Shown here: positions 40,301 to 51,129 of the stretch, piece by piece | How positions within the stretch are numbered: position 1 is the first letter of the stretch | Layout of the letters: every line of letters starts with the position of its first letter | Assembly: GCA_963693285.1 (NCBI GenBank) | Contig: OY848924.1 | Span: 1,292,144-1,356,143 of the forward strand | Source of the DNA: Xestospongia muta | Taxonomy: Eukaryota; Porifera; Demospongiae; Haplosclerida; Petrosiidae | Length of the DNA: 64,000 bases | Direction of reading: 5' to 3' | Program-made: the position numbers and the translations under genes | The notes under the pieces: generated by a model | Told to the model about the DNA's origin: nothing | Databases searched by the model: none | Seen by the model: only the letters and a program-made list of their open reading frames with translations

Positions 40301-42721
40301 CTATATATTTTGTACTTGTATGATATAGACTTAATACTATGTAGTACATACAACAATCTGACCTTGTCACAAATACTGGGATCAGCTTGATGTTCTAAGA
40401 GTAACTGGACTATCTCTGTGTAACCATTTCTTGAGGCCCAATATAGAGCTGTCTCCTGATCCTACAGAAATTAATAATTATAAATTACATTGACTAGTAC
40501 AATATTAACATCAATTATATCACTAACTCACACTATACACTAAATATCCTGTACTAGTATGATATAAACATAATACTATGTAGTACATACAACAATATCT
40601 ATACACAATACACACTGACCTCATTACAAACATTGGGATCAGCTTGATGTTTTAAGAGTAACTGGACTATCTCAGTGTGATTGTTCCATGAGGCCCAATA
40701 TAGAGCTGTCTCCTGATCCTACAGATATTGATTATTATAAGTTACATTGACTAATACAATATTAACATCAATTATGTCACTAACTCACACTATACATTAT
40801 ATATCCTGTACTAGTATGATATAGACTTAACACTATGTAGTACATACAACAATATCTATACACAATATACACTGACCTTGTCACAAATATTGGGATCAGC
40901 TTGATGTTCTAAGAGTAACTGGACTATCTCTGTGTAACCATTTCTTGAGGCCCAATATAGAGCTGTCTCCTGATGCTACAGAAATTAATAATTATAAGTT
41001 ACATTGACTAGTACGATATTAACATCAATTATATCACTAACTCACACTATACCCTATATATCCTGTACTAGTATGATATAGACTTAATATTATGTAGTAC
41101 ATGTAACAATATCTATACACAATACACACTGACCTCATTACAAACATTGGGATCAGCTTGATGTTTTAAGAGTAACTGGACTATCTCAGTGTGATTGTTC
41201 CATGAGGCCCAATATAGAACTGTCCACTGATTCTAAAGAAATTATTTATTATATGTTACATTGATTAGTACAATATTAATATCAATTATATCACTAACTC
41301 ACACTATACACTATATATCATGTACTAGTATGATATAGACTTAATACTATGTAGTACATACAATAATATCTATACATAATACATACTGACCTTGTTACAA
41401 ATATTAGGATCAGCTTTATGTTCTAAAAGTAACTGGACTATCTCAGTGTGACCATTACATGAGACAACATATAGAGCTGTCTGTTGATACTAAAGAAATT
41501 AACTATATCCGTTATCTGTTATATAAGTACTCAATAAAAGATATCCTAATATTTATTCTGATAGAGAGGTGTGTCACATATAATATTCAATTAATTTTTT
41601 CACTGATGACTCATCATTTTATTGTAAGGGAAAGCATTTCATTTCACTAAACAGTGGAATTAAGTTCACAATTAATAATACAACAAAACATTGCTAGTTT
41701 GAAATGTCATTAATTATTAAACTGTTTCAGTAACAAGTATATGTACTAAGTACTCTTACTAATTGATATTTCTGCCAGACAGAATTATTATTTAAAACTA
41801 ACCTCATCTCTGTAATTTACATCTGCTCCATTCTTAAGAGCTGACTTCACTCCCTCTAGGTCTCCATCTTTAGCAGCATTAAAAAAAGGTAAGTCATAGC
41901 TCTGAAAAGAGTAAGATACAGATTTATAAGAAGTGTATCTCTTCTAGAGTTAAAACAAAGATCCAATAATGTATGAATAGTAATAACCGAATTTTCTTAA
42001 GAATTATTCCATGCTCTACTACATTTTGCCAGTTCTATGTTAATCTACTAATAATATGCAGTGGACAATTGCCTACCATTAGACTACTGGACCCTATACA
42101 TTGTTATATACTATAAGTAACTAATGTACACTTTCTAGAAGAGCTAATATTTATGTTCATTGATAACAATTTTATAAAATGTTTAGGGGTGGCTCTTGGT
42201 GTAACTTGACTATGATGACATCATAATGAAATGACTGTAGTGTACTGTAGACTTATTATGTGAATGTTTATTTATCATGTCTATGGCCCTTTTTAATTAT
42301 TGTAAACTCTCATTTTATCTTATACTTAATCACGTTCTAGGGCTGCACTACATGTGCTTAAATTAGTTACTAGAACATTCTAGAATCTTCCTGATCTTTG
42401 ATTTTTGTATAAATACTCATTGCCATATGTGTCTAACTTGGTTGAGTTGTTATTGTTGTTCTTCTCATGGTTGTTCTGTTATACTCTTAATACTAATTCC
42501 AAGTGTCTATCCTACATCACAATGACATATAATGATGTCATTATATTGATGACATCACCTAAACTGTAAACCAAACCTAACATTATTAACTCTATGACAC
42601 ATAGTGATGTCATCATAGGACATGTTGTTACATCATCAGTCAAGTTACACCAAGAAGCACCCGTGTTTAGACATATACTATACAAACTTACCTTTTTAAA
42701 AAGGCGTTTTATAGTAGCCAT
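25139..42721 (-). CDS. Gene B2: giant ankyrin-repeat protein with 61 repeat exons and ZU5 remnant
   Basis: Start exon 42692-42721 ([10 protein letters not shown]), cap exon 41803-41901, then 61 exons of 99 bp whose low coordinates are 41391, 41134, 40877, 40620, 40363, 40124, 39867, 39610, 39353, 39107, 38859, 38600, 38353, 38096, 37839, 37582, 37335, 37087, 36828, 36571, 36314, 36057, 35800, 35548, 35291, 35034, 34777, 34521, 34264, 34009, 33752, 33495, 33238, 32981, 32725, 32468, 32213, 31956, 31699, 31442, 31185, 30928, 30671, 30415, 30158, 29901, 29644, 29391, 29134, 28877, 28620, 28362, 28105, 27848, 27591, 27334, 27077, 26820, 26563, 26292, 25582. Then 25355-25538 and ZU5 remnant 25139-25296. 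Each 33-residue unit follows [22 protein letters not shown], then a spacer, then ADPNICNK. Exon joins are phase 0. Exons I translated individually had no stop; I did not translate all 61. Predicted length is about 2,170 residues. ANK solenoids bind protein partners. Lacking Death and tail regions, it is either an ANK-only protein or the 5' part of a B2-B1 transcript. Confidence 0.8.
25582..41489 (-). repeat. Tandem array of 61 ANK exon/intron units (~257 bp each)
   Basis: Each unit is a 99-bp exon plus an intron of about 158 bp. The intron is as conserved as the exon: it starts GTCAGTGT and contains a conserved TACTATGTAGTACATAC palindromic block. Conserved introns indicate recent amplification or ongoing gene conversion. 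Higher-order copies exist: exons 31442-32823 recur at 33238-34619 (offset 1,796 bp, about seven units), and 36828-37433 recurs at 38600-39205 (offset 1,772 bp). The six B1 units at 23304-24675 belong to the same family. Confidence 0.95.
25760..26201. mobile_element. 442-bp hAT-like MITE inside one array intron
   Basis: The element begins CAGGGTTGTTGTGATTAC and ends GATTACAACAACCCTG, which are inverted repeats. An imperfect 8-bp duplication (ctatacac / ctatgcat at 25752-25759 and 26202-26209) flanks it. The interior is full of TAATTACAATTAC-type repeats and does not code. It accounts for the single long gap (25681-26291) in the otherwise regular array. Confidence 0.8.
41902..42691 (-). other. 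Gene B2 first intron
   Basis: Intron between the start exon and cap exon. It contains the MITE at 42187-42662 and otherwise no coding sequence. Confidence 0.6.
42187..42662. mobile_element. hAT-like MITE, copy 2 (B2 intron 1)
   Basis: Ends GGGTGGCTCTTGGTGTAAC and its complement GTTACACCAAGAAGCACCC, flanked by the 8-bp duplication atgtttag / gtgtttag (42179-42186 and 42663-42670). The terminal repeats match those of the 217-bp element at 8694-8910. There is no transposase frame, so it is a non-autonomous element. Confidence 0.75.
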
Positions 42722-44209
42722 ACTTCAAGATATGATATGAAGGTCTGACATGTAATCCTAAAAAATACTCCAGTTACTTTATAGAAGTGGAGACTATATG
42801 AGTATTGAATTACCATATTATAGCTACTAACAGGCAGGAAGTTATGGCTGATAAATTTCTGCTCATATTCTATATTGAAGTCTGTAATGTAATTAGTGGA
42901 TACAAAAAGTGGCACAGTATTGAACCAAGACATATGACAACCTATGATTATATCTATATATCATTACTAACTCCATGTCTATAGTTATCTATATTTACAG
43001 TATATGTACACCATTATTTAATACAATTATATTCCTAGGTGTTAACTCTACACTTTTCTGGATCATTTTGGACACTGACTAAAGCCTTTATATAATGACA
43101 GATAAATATCCTTGATACAACTTCCAATTATTGTTTAATATCAACAATAAACAACACAATGAAATAATGTTACAATTCATATTAGATTGGGATGTTTTTG
43201 ATATCTGTCTACAATTAGTATATATCAGTCTTCAATACAAAGGCAAGGCTTTTAAGACTAAAAGTCTAAATATTCTATCTCCAATAGCTCTTGTCATAGA
43301 TAGTCTAGTCTGTACTTGTTTAGAAGTGGAGTTCAGTCTTACAATACTGAGCAATAACTGAGCACTGTGGTGACTAGAATCTAACTTATTACTATGAGCT
43401 TATTCATCATGGTCCAAAATTAAGTTGGTGCACCTTTCTTATCTATAGTACCAAGTACATAAAAATCAAATCACTTTTATTGAAAATACAGAATGAAATG
43501 TCCACTAGTAGATATATGATCTCTATTGTATGATTCGTGAGAAAATTCAGGATGATAGCTTCCTAAGTGTAAGAGTTACTTACTAGCAGAGTTGTCAATG
43601 ACACATTTGCAAAATGGTCAAATTCTTTGTTCAATCTCTTTGATCCAAATTATTCTCTTATTTTTTTGAAACAGGCCACACTGTTCAGTCTTCTTTCAAC
43701 AACTACTATATTCAGACTGCTGTCAAGTCCAATATCTAGGGGTGGACTATTCCAGAGAAGGTGTAAAATATAATAAATGCAATTACAGTGACCGCCAAAA
43801 CTGCCTAATCATATTTATAGGAAAACAACCACTAGTGATAAACTATATTAATAATATTCAAAGTCATCTGTGGGTGGGCCACTGTTTACACTAGAGGTTA
43901 ATGAAAAAATCACTCTCAAGAGTTATTATGAATTTCATAAAATTGGCCACCAAAAGTACATCACAAACAGTAAACATATCTACCTCCACACATTTAATAT
44001 ATACATTATTAATGAATGGAAGTATAAGTTGTGAGCTATAGTTCCTGTTGACTACTGAAGTAATAAAATACATCAATAAATATATTGACATGAAATGTTA
44101 AATAATACAAATAGTTAAAGAAGGAATAAAATAAAATACAACTGAACTGACAAGACATGAGATTGTATGACATCATCATGACATAATAACCTATAACTAT
44201 TAATAGTAA
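42722..44209. other. Intergenic region upstream of B2 and downstream of gene C
   Basis: Probable 5' untranslated and promoter DNA of B2 next to 42722, and 3' region of gene C near 44209. No TATA-like element stands out from the AT-rich background. Short frames look incidental. Confidence 0.45.
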
Positions 44210-44359
44210 CTATTTGTCTATTTTTAGTAACTTGGCACAGTTAATACCACGATGTGTTGCCTTTTCAGGTTTAACAAAAATACCATAGTTTGGTTTACAG
44301 GAAAAGTAACGTTTACCATTAACACTGCCATCATTTTTACCACCTAGAGAGAATGAGTT

Positions 44360-44451
<92 letters not shown>

Positions 44452-46103
44452 AGAACAGACATAACAGTAAAGGAAACTAACTTGGTTTTCTAAATTCCAC
44501 TCCAAGCCACACCCCCGGAGCAAAGTCAGTATGACCAATATATTGAACTGTTCCTTTTTCTTTATTAACAAAAACACTCATACCCTAAAATGGATAGATA
44601 GAGAACAAATGGACATATAGATAATCAAATGGACACATAGAGAGATAAATGGATACCTTTTCCAATGTAATATCAGGTGCGGTAGCTAAAGAGAGAGACA
44701 TGGGAACAGGAGAAGTGAAACTTGAATAACTATTGGAAGGAAGAGTGGATTTACTAAAATGAAAAAATAAATAAATGGCCTTTCTGACTGGACCATCCAT
44801 CCATCATGTCAGTCTATCCATCCATCCATCTTACCTAGCACTACTGGGTGTTAGCCTCTTTCTCCTTGTATTGGTTGGAGTTGAGACAGGAGGATTAGGA
44901 GATGGAGAACAACTACCTCCAGAGCTTGGCAGGTCAATACTATCTTTACCAATAATTTTACTAACTTTTGATGGTAGGACAAAGATACCATGGTTAGGTT
45001 GACATTTGAAGTATTCCTTTCCTCCTTTGGTACCATCACATGTACCACGAGGATGATCTAGTTCTATACCTAACCAGAATCTGAAATAGATGCATAGAAG
45101 ATAAACAATGGATGTATGAATTTGGAAATGGATGTATACATTGACAGATATATCAACTTGTGGCAATGAACATTATATTACTCCATTTAATAGCAAAATA
45201 AATGGATGCATAATTGACCAAATGGATGCATAGGTTATCAAATTGAAATATAAGTAACTAAATGGACATATTATTCTCTTACCCTGGGGCAAATTTTACA
45301 GCACCAGCATATCGTAATGTTCCTTTATTTTTACCAGACACAATGACACGATCTCCAACCTGAAACTCTGATGACATCTGAACATCAGAATGAGCCTCAA
45401 TAGCTCGTGCTGTCACAAATGATTCACTTCTAACACGAAGATCTGATGAAAGAGTTGAAGTAACTGTTTTCTTTCCCTTAGCACTAGCTCCACTACCAGC
45501 ACTAGAGGTAGTGGGTCGAGTAGTACTGGAGTCCTTAGTAATACGTTTTAAATGGACAAAGAGACTTTGAAAGGAAAACATTTATCCATCAATACATCTA
45601 TCTGTCCATTGATCAATACATCCATCTGTCCATTGATCAATACATCCATTTGTCCATTGATCATTATATCCATCCATCCAATAATTCATCCATTCATCCA
45701 TTGCTAATATAACAGTCCATAATATATACTATACATCCACTTTATGTCCTATATATCCATCATACCTCGTTTAGGTTTACAGGAAAAATATCGTATACCT
45801 CCATGTGATCCATCATTACGACCAACTTCATCATCAAGTTCAATCCCTGCCCATTGACCTGACGCAAACATAGTCTCACCAGCAAATTTAAATGTACCTT
45901 TCTAAAGGGTTAAAAATCACAACTCTATCTCCAATTTTAACCCCTAATATTTCAAGTGTCACTTCCTCAGGATTATTAGATGCTGTAGTACTGGGTAGAG
46001 TACTTGTACTGGGAGCTGGACTATTGCTATGAACAAGAGGGGAATTGATATCTGGGCTAGGTTGAGATGAGGGGTGTGACCCTTTGGAGACCAACTTCAT
46101 CAT
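44210..46103 (-). CDS. Gene C: three CAP-Gly domain protein (CLIP-like), frame damaged in first domain
   Basis: Exons (low-high): 45766-46103, 45283-45564, 44835-45080, 44657-44753, 44482-44584, 44210-44343 (TAG at 44210-44212). CAP-Gly 1 (45766-45960) contains [19 protein letters not shown] and [17 protein letters not shown]-Gly 2 spans 45283-45400 and 44990-45080 ([19 protein letters not shown], then [24 protein letters not shown]). CAP-Gly 3 spans 44482-44584 and 44290-44343 ([40 protein letters not shown]). CAP-Gly domains bind the EEY/F tails of tubulin and EB proteins. Ser/Pro/Thr-rich linkers separate them, as in CLIP proteins. The first domain needs a one-base shift near 45898, and the exon join 45766/45564 is one base off, so two indels or a mis-called structure are present. 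The ATG at 46101-46103 abuts a dispersed repeat, so the true 5' end may be lost. Confidence 0.75.
44361..44449. repeat. (GA)n microsatellite forming the polypyrimidine tract of gene C last intron
   Basis: An almost pure GA dinucleotide run of about 85 bp. In the coding sense it reads (TC)n about 20 bases upstream of the CTCTAG acceptor at 44344. It therefore forms a greatly extended polypyrimidine tract and is likely to vary in length between individuals. Confidence 0.95.
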
Positions 46104-46291
46104 CCAGTTGTCATGGAAACTACATACAAAGGTTCAGTCAAGAGGATGATCTGTTTATTGGTAATTATATAAATTTTAAGTGAATTCCATCTGTATCTTT
46201 AATTAGATCATTACTTGAATCCTTCTTGATAGCAAAGACAAATAAGAATTAAGAAAAATCTACAGAGATAGAGTTCAATTCATGAGGTCAT
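46104..46291. repeat. Dispersed ~190-bp repeat, copy 2
   Basis: Same orientation and near-identical sequence to 17796-17979, with a few substitutions and a TATA insertion near the middle. Its left edge lies directly against the presumed start codon of gene C. Confidence 0.85.
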
Positions 46292-47118
46292 ATTATCACT
46301 ATCACTAATTTAAACTCCATTAAGTTTCTAGAGATTGTCATTAGACCTCCATAGGATGGTACTGAGTGTAAGAGGTAGTGTCTATATTCACTTATACATT
46401 GTATTTCTTAATGTTTGACACAAGTGACAGGATAGTTACCAGTTACATATGTCCATCCACACCAGATCACTCATTTGGTTTTTACTACATATACAATAAG
46501 GAGTCCACAACTAGTCCAGTACATACATGGCTATTCTATTCTATACTGTGGAATATAATTAGAACACCAATCTCTATTATGTCATATATAGTCTGAAATG
46601 TAGCTTTACAGTAAATGTTTACCTCAGTATCATGTATGGTTTAGTAACAAAAGCAATTATATAAATTATAATAGTGTAATTGTATGTTTGAATCTTAATA
46701 TGTTAGTTTGTAATATGAATTATGAATGTTTGTAAATTAAAAAGTATAAATGATGTTTTCAGTAAATACAAATGATTTTACCTGTGTTAATAACAAAATA
46801 ACTATTAATATCCTAAAAGTTATGTTTGATTTTGATATGTAAATAGATATACATATACTTTTGATAATGTGACTTACTTTACTATAATTTATATATTATA
46901 GGTAATATTACAATACAAGGGACTAAACTAGGTAATTTGACAACAACAGTTAGTAACTTTACTTACTTCCATTTCATGTAGATATCACTCATCTTGACAA
47001 TGTCACTGAGAGAATAAATCAATCTGGTAAGTTTGTATTTGAGAGGTGGGGCTCATAAAGAAAATTAGTAGGCGGAGCTCATTATTTTTAGTAGGCGTGG
47101 TAGTGGTCCACGTGGAAA
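46292..47118. other. Intergenic region
   Basis: No gene seen. AT-rich with unsupported short frames. The last ~60 bases before 47119 are less AT-rich and contain CCACGTGG, a possible relic promoter of the GGPS1-like fragment. Confidence 0.45.
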
Positions 47119-47281
47119 ATGGCTGTTGATCCAGTAAAGACAGCAGATAACTATGAACGAGTATGTTTATTAGTATAATTCTTTGTTATGTGTCATTGTG
47201 TGTTGTTAATAGATATTATGAGAACCATATGATTATATATGTCAAGTTAAAGGCAAGGAAGTTAGAGTGAAATTGATTGAG
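47119..47281 (+). pseudogene. GGPS1-like N-terminal fragment (decayed)
   Basis: Exon 1 at 47119-47160 reads MAVDPVKTADNYER and ends at GTATGT. Exon 2 at 47213-47281 reads IL-stop-EPYDYICQVKGKEVRVKLIE and ends at GTAATT. The order and motif (I-L-L-EPY-x-Y-x-x-Q-x-x-GK-x-VR-x-KL) match the N-terminus of metazoan geranylgeranyl diphosphate synthase 1, which makes C20 isoprenoids for protein prenylation. TGA replaces the second Leu codon, and no later GGPS1 exon (aspartate-rich DDxxD) follows. I read it as a truncated gene copy. Confidence 0.65.
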
Positions 47282-47462
47282 GTAATTGAACTATGTTAAC
47301 ACAGCTATATAACTTAGGTGATGTCATATTTTACTGTCTCTAGTTAATATTAAGAGTGTATGTGGTGTGGATCAGTTTAATACACAATGAATAGGACTGG
47401 TAGTTTTTGGGTTTAAATCAAATATAACTGAATCTTACCTACCAAATCTATATTTGTTCTAA

Positions 47463-47575
47463 TGTTTAAAGATTAGGGTCTAAGGTATGTAGTATTAATT
47501 TCCCATTAAAGTACATTATCTGTTACTGACATTCTAGACATGACCTTTAATGATACAATAAACTTGATATGGTAG
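47463..47575. repeat. ~110-bp direct repeat, copy 1
   Basis: Matches 48747-48856 in the same orientation; the best-conserved core is CTAGACATGACCTTTAAWGA and the following AATAAACTTGATATGGTA. The two copies flank the first CDK-like pseudo-exon. Non-coding. Confidence 0.65.
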
Positions 47576-48282
47576 CAGCTTATCTTGTGTACATGTCTTG
47601 TTCTCCCTCACTATGATTGCTCTAGTTTTAAGTTTAATAATGTAGGATTGTTTAGTTGTCTTCCATGTGGTTTCTGTTTAACCACACCCCTATTTTAATT
47701 AGTACTAATTGCATTCCTCAATTAGGTGATTGGAGTAAGTGCACATTGAAATCACTTGACCACTTGTAGTGGAGATTCTGAGGAGAACAGAGGCGTATAG
47801 TACAATTTTCTTGAGCCTGACTGTCTTGATCCAATGAGTAAGTAACTACACATAATGTTTCAACATACTGTTACATTACAGGTTATTATTTGTTGTTTTT
47901 AGTTACAATAATAAAAAATAATTATGTAAATATTCAGTGTTTAATTATGTAGAGAGTGTGGGAATTTTGTTATTATTTATAAGAGATTTGCTCTTCTTTT
48001 CATCCCTTGTCCAGACTAACTCGGTCCTAGTTTGAGAAGAAAGAGTGTAGACAAATGCTAGGAGCAGTTGGCAAGAATTCTGTTCAATCTCCGCTTCTCT
48101 CTGGACCACACCAACCTTTGAGATAGCAACAACACATGGCCTCTGTAGCAATATTCTCGCTCTCTTGTCTCACCAGATCTCTGCGAGCCAGTAGACAAGA
48201 AAAGATGGCCAGAAGTGGAGGTTCTATTTGTGTTCAAAGAACTGGACGATGATTTCGATCAAGACTGGCAAGCCAATGATTG

Positions 48283-49983
48283 ATTTGATATCCTCTGTGT
48301 TATTGGCAGTAGTGCTTACGCTACAGTTTACAAAGTGATGATTGATGGAGAGTGAGAAAACGCGCTGGTAGTAGTGAAAAGATAATATTTTGAGTGGATC
48401 CCATCAACACGATTTCACCACACATACTTCGAGAGGTAACCAACTTTTGTTGTCTTCATAGCAGGGGTTGTGAGCCACTTATAGTCAGGTTAGAGAAAGA
48501 AAGGGGCGTTGTCTTTATGCAAGATATTTTACAAGTTCGGGCATTGTGTTTGTTCTAGATAAGTTGGTACTGTACAATATTAACTAGGTCCTTCTCTTTG
48601 TTGAATATGTTTAAACTAATTTTGTAGTTTATTCAAACATTTTAGCACTGTTTGATATAAATGATAGCAGTTGACTATGATAGTGTGTAGAACACTTGTA
48701 ATGGATGCTCTACTTTAGTGCGAAATTAATGCATTTTAATTCTGATGTTTAAGAATTAAAGTGTAGAGTATATTAATAATATCCCATTATAGTACAACGT
48801 CTGTTACTGGTACTCTAGACATGACCTTTAAAGATAGAATAAACTTGATATGGTATTTACACTTACTGTGAGGTACTCGTCCATTTTCCTCCCATGAGAT
48901 AGTCAACTAAACTAATGTAGCGTAACCCCACTGTGTATCTACCTACACACATATACAAGTAGTCAACCATTTTATGTGATGTGGTATTCAATAGTGTTGA
49001 CCTCTTCTCTAATGTAGCCTGCCTCTCTCTCATTTCTCTCAACAAATATTTTTAGTTACAATACAGTTTATAGAGTTACTGCATTGTTTGGTTTGTTAAT
49101 ATATTTTATGTGGACCTGGTTATCTCCCAACGACCCACCCTTAGCTTTGTTCTTCTACCAACTATGTTAATTATTGTTTTAGCTGTTCTATTAATGTTGT
49201 GTTTGGATGGTTTCTGTACTAAACTCATAATACATTTAGTATTTGAATATATGGATCAAGACTTAGATAGCTGTATTAGACACTTGTTACCTAGAGGACT
49301 AGATGAACAAACAATTATAGTAAGTAATGAGAGGGGCAAAGGGAAAGAGGGTGAAAGGAATGTGCTTGTAATCACTTCAAGTATTATTAAAACTGTTGTC
49401 ATCTAAGTTTTCTTTATACTAACCTGTAACTATTTTTATATTTATCATTATTTTATTTATTCTTTAGAACTATTTACATCAGATACTTGTTGGAGTTGAA
49501 TGGATACATTCTAATGACATTATCCATCATGACTTGAAACCACAAAATATTCTTGTCAGTAGAGGTGTTGTCAAAATTGCTGACTTTGGTCTCTCTAGAG
49601 CAATTGATGACAATATTGTGTTATCAACACAGGTTAGCTATCACATGTACATGTACACCCTGTGTGTGTGTCTGTGTTAAATTATTGTCAATGTTGTATA
49701 TAGCTATTAATAACTTATGTCTAACAGTATCCAACAATGTCTAACTAGTATTGACAAAACCTTCCAATATTATTACACAGACACACATGTACATATCTCA
49801 TGGATACCAATATTAAGATAGTTCACTTTACTATGAAGTACTGTAACACTGTAGTCTTTACAACTAATATATATGATAAAAATGCACATACAATGATTCA
49901 ACAGTCAGTTTGTATTTCTTTATTCAGAGCACTTTTTTCTTAAAAAAGAAGTGGTGAAATAGCACAACTTGAAGAGATATTTC
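48283..49983 (+). pseudogene. CDK4/6-like kinase pseudogene
   Basis: Exon-like blocks: 48283-48435 (N-lobe: VIGSSAYATVYK then VVVKR, with in-frame TGA and TAA), 49183-49319 (LVFEYMDQDLDSCIRHLLP), 49468-49632 (catalytic and activation region: [23 protein letters not shown]) and about 49927-49983 (SGEIAQLEEIF, with a TAA before it). LVFEYMDQDL and the ADFGLSRA context are typical of CDK4/6-type cyclin-dependent kinases. The glycine loop is degraded (GSSAYA), the HRD motif reads HHD, the APE region is missing and two exons have stops. Donor and acceptor sites are still recognisable, so decay is recent or partial. Confidence 0.7.
48747..48856. repeat. ~110-bp direct repeat, copy 2
   Basis: Second copy of the block at 47463-47575, with about 15-20% differences by eye and the same orientation. 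Confidence 0.65.
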
Positions 49984-51061
49984 GGTAAGTAACAAAGTAT
50001 AAAATTGACAACTTGATGGATAGATAGATATTTGAAGATGTGTAGTAATCACTCACAAACACACACACATTGACCAATGTTAACTTAATGTACTGATGTT
50101 ACTAGGTGGATTACCACAGACACCTCACCTTAGTCACTGACATGCATATATTTCCTGAACTTCAATAGAACTCTAAAATACTGTTATGTGTACAATTGAT
50201 ATAAGAAGTCTATAACCTCAAAGTATTTTCTTGATGATGTACTATGTTCCTTCATCCTTTGAAAGAAGCAGGAAACACTTTGTGGATGACTGGAATGTTT
50301 AATTGTATTCATAACATAGTTAATTGTATTCATAACATAGTTAACTGTATTCACATGTACGCAAACTTCCAAATATGGTCATGAGCTGGGCAATAGTTCC
50401 TTCTTCCTTAGTTATAAATTATTGTCTATGTAAACTGTGTTCAGTTATGTCCATGTAGGATGTTTGATAATATAACATTGTTAGTTTATATATTACATGA
50501 TCTCTTATTTACTATAGATTAGTGAGTCAGAAAGAACTGCAGACAAGTTTACTATCTCATGTCAGAACTTTTAAGTTGTTCCTATTGACTGTATGTGGTC
50601 ATACTCTTTGAAAATTTTAAAAGTTTCTTAATAAATATCAAAAACAACAAGAATGTAGTGAAAAATACAGATACCTATACAATGTTCTAAGTAAAGTGTT
50701 AATTAGATAGGAACAAATGTAATAAAATGGAAAATTGAGGACTACATCCAAAGAATATTATTAACATTGTTAATAGTCTTGTATTGTGTGTGCAACAGAA
50801 AAGAGGTTTGATACATAATGGACACCAACAGTTTTCAACGTGTATTATTTTTTCTTAAAGAGAATGTAGCTGTGAAAAATGATAACAGATTAATTGACTC
50901 ATCGTTCTGATGACTAAGACATCAAACTACAGTTTATAATACACAAATAATATCTACTATGTATCAAGAGAATACAACAGTCATTTACCAGAGTCATGTA
51001 CATAACTACTATAGACACAGTATTCCTTTATATGATACACTATAACAGTCATCGTTATAAC
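49984..51061. other. Intergenic region downstream of the CDK-like pseudogene and gene D
   Basis: A trace of further CDK-like sequence may occur near 50106-50168 (GLPQTPHLSH), but the frame is broken. Three short direct repeats of TAATTGTATTCATAACATAG lie near 50300-50350. Otherwise nothing is recognisable. Confidence 0.4.
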
Positions 51062-51129
51062 TTACCATATTATAGCAAAAATCGATATAGTGGCTGACAC
51101 TCCATACCAAACATAACGATTATTATAAG
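51062..51129 (-). CDS. Gene D terminal exon with hydrophobic tail
   Basis: The last exon encodes YNNRYVWYGVSATISIFAII followed by W and stop. The 16-residue stretch from VWYG to the stop is hydrophobic with only two or three charged or polar residues before it, the layout of a tail-anchored membrane protein. The stop codon overlaps a GTAAGT, so splicing onward would remove it. Gene A has no such segment. Assignment rests on hydrophobicity only. Confidence 0.5.

Noticed and set aside
25582..41489. CRISPR array
   Set aside because: The regular ~257-bp spacing is from ANK exons with conserved introns and splice sites, in a eukaryotic genome; units are far too long for CRISPR repeats.
42709..42933. 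Minus-strand 74-codon frame upstream of the B2 start
   Set aside because: It ends at the B2 start region without joining in frame and has no recognisable domain; probably 5' untranslated DNA.
44851..45048. Second minus-strand frame over CAP-Gly 2
   Set aside because: Shadow of the real CAP-Gly frame in exon 44835-45080.
47945..48151. Minus-strand 68-codon frame
   Set aside because: No homology recognised, no splice context; lies upstream of the CDK-like pseudogene on the other strand.
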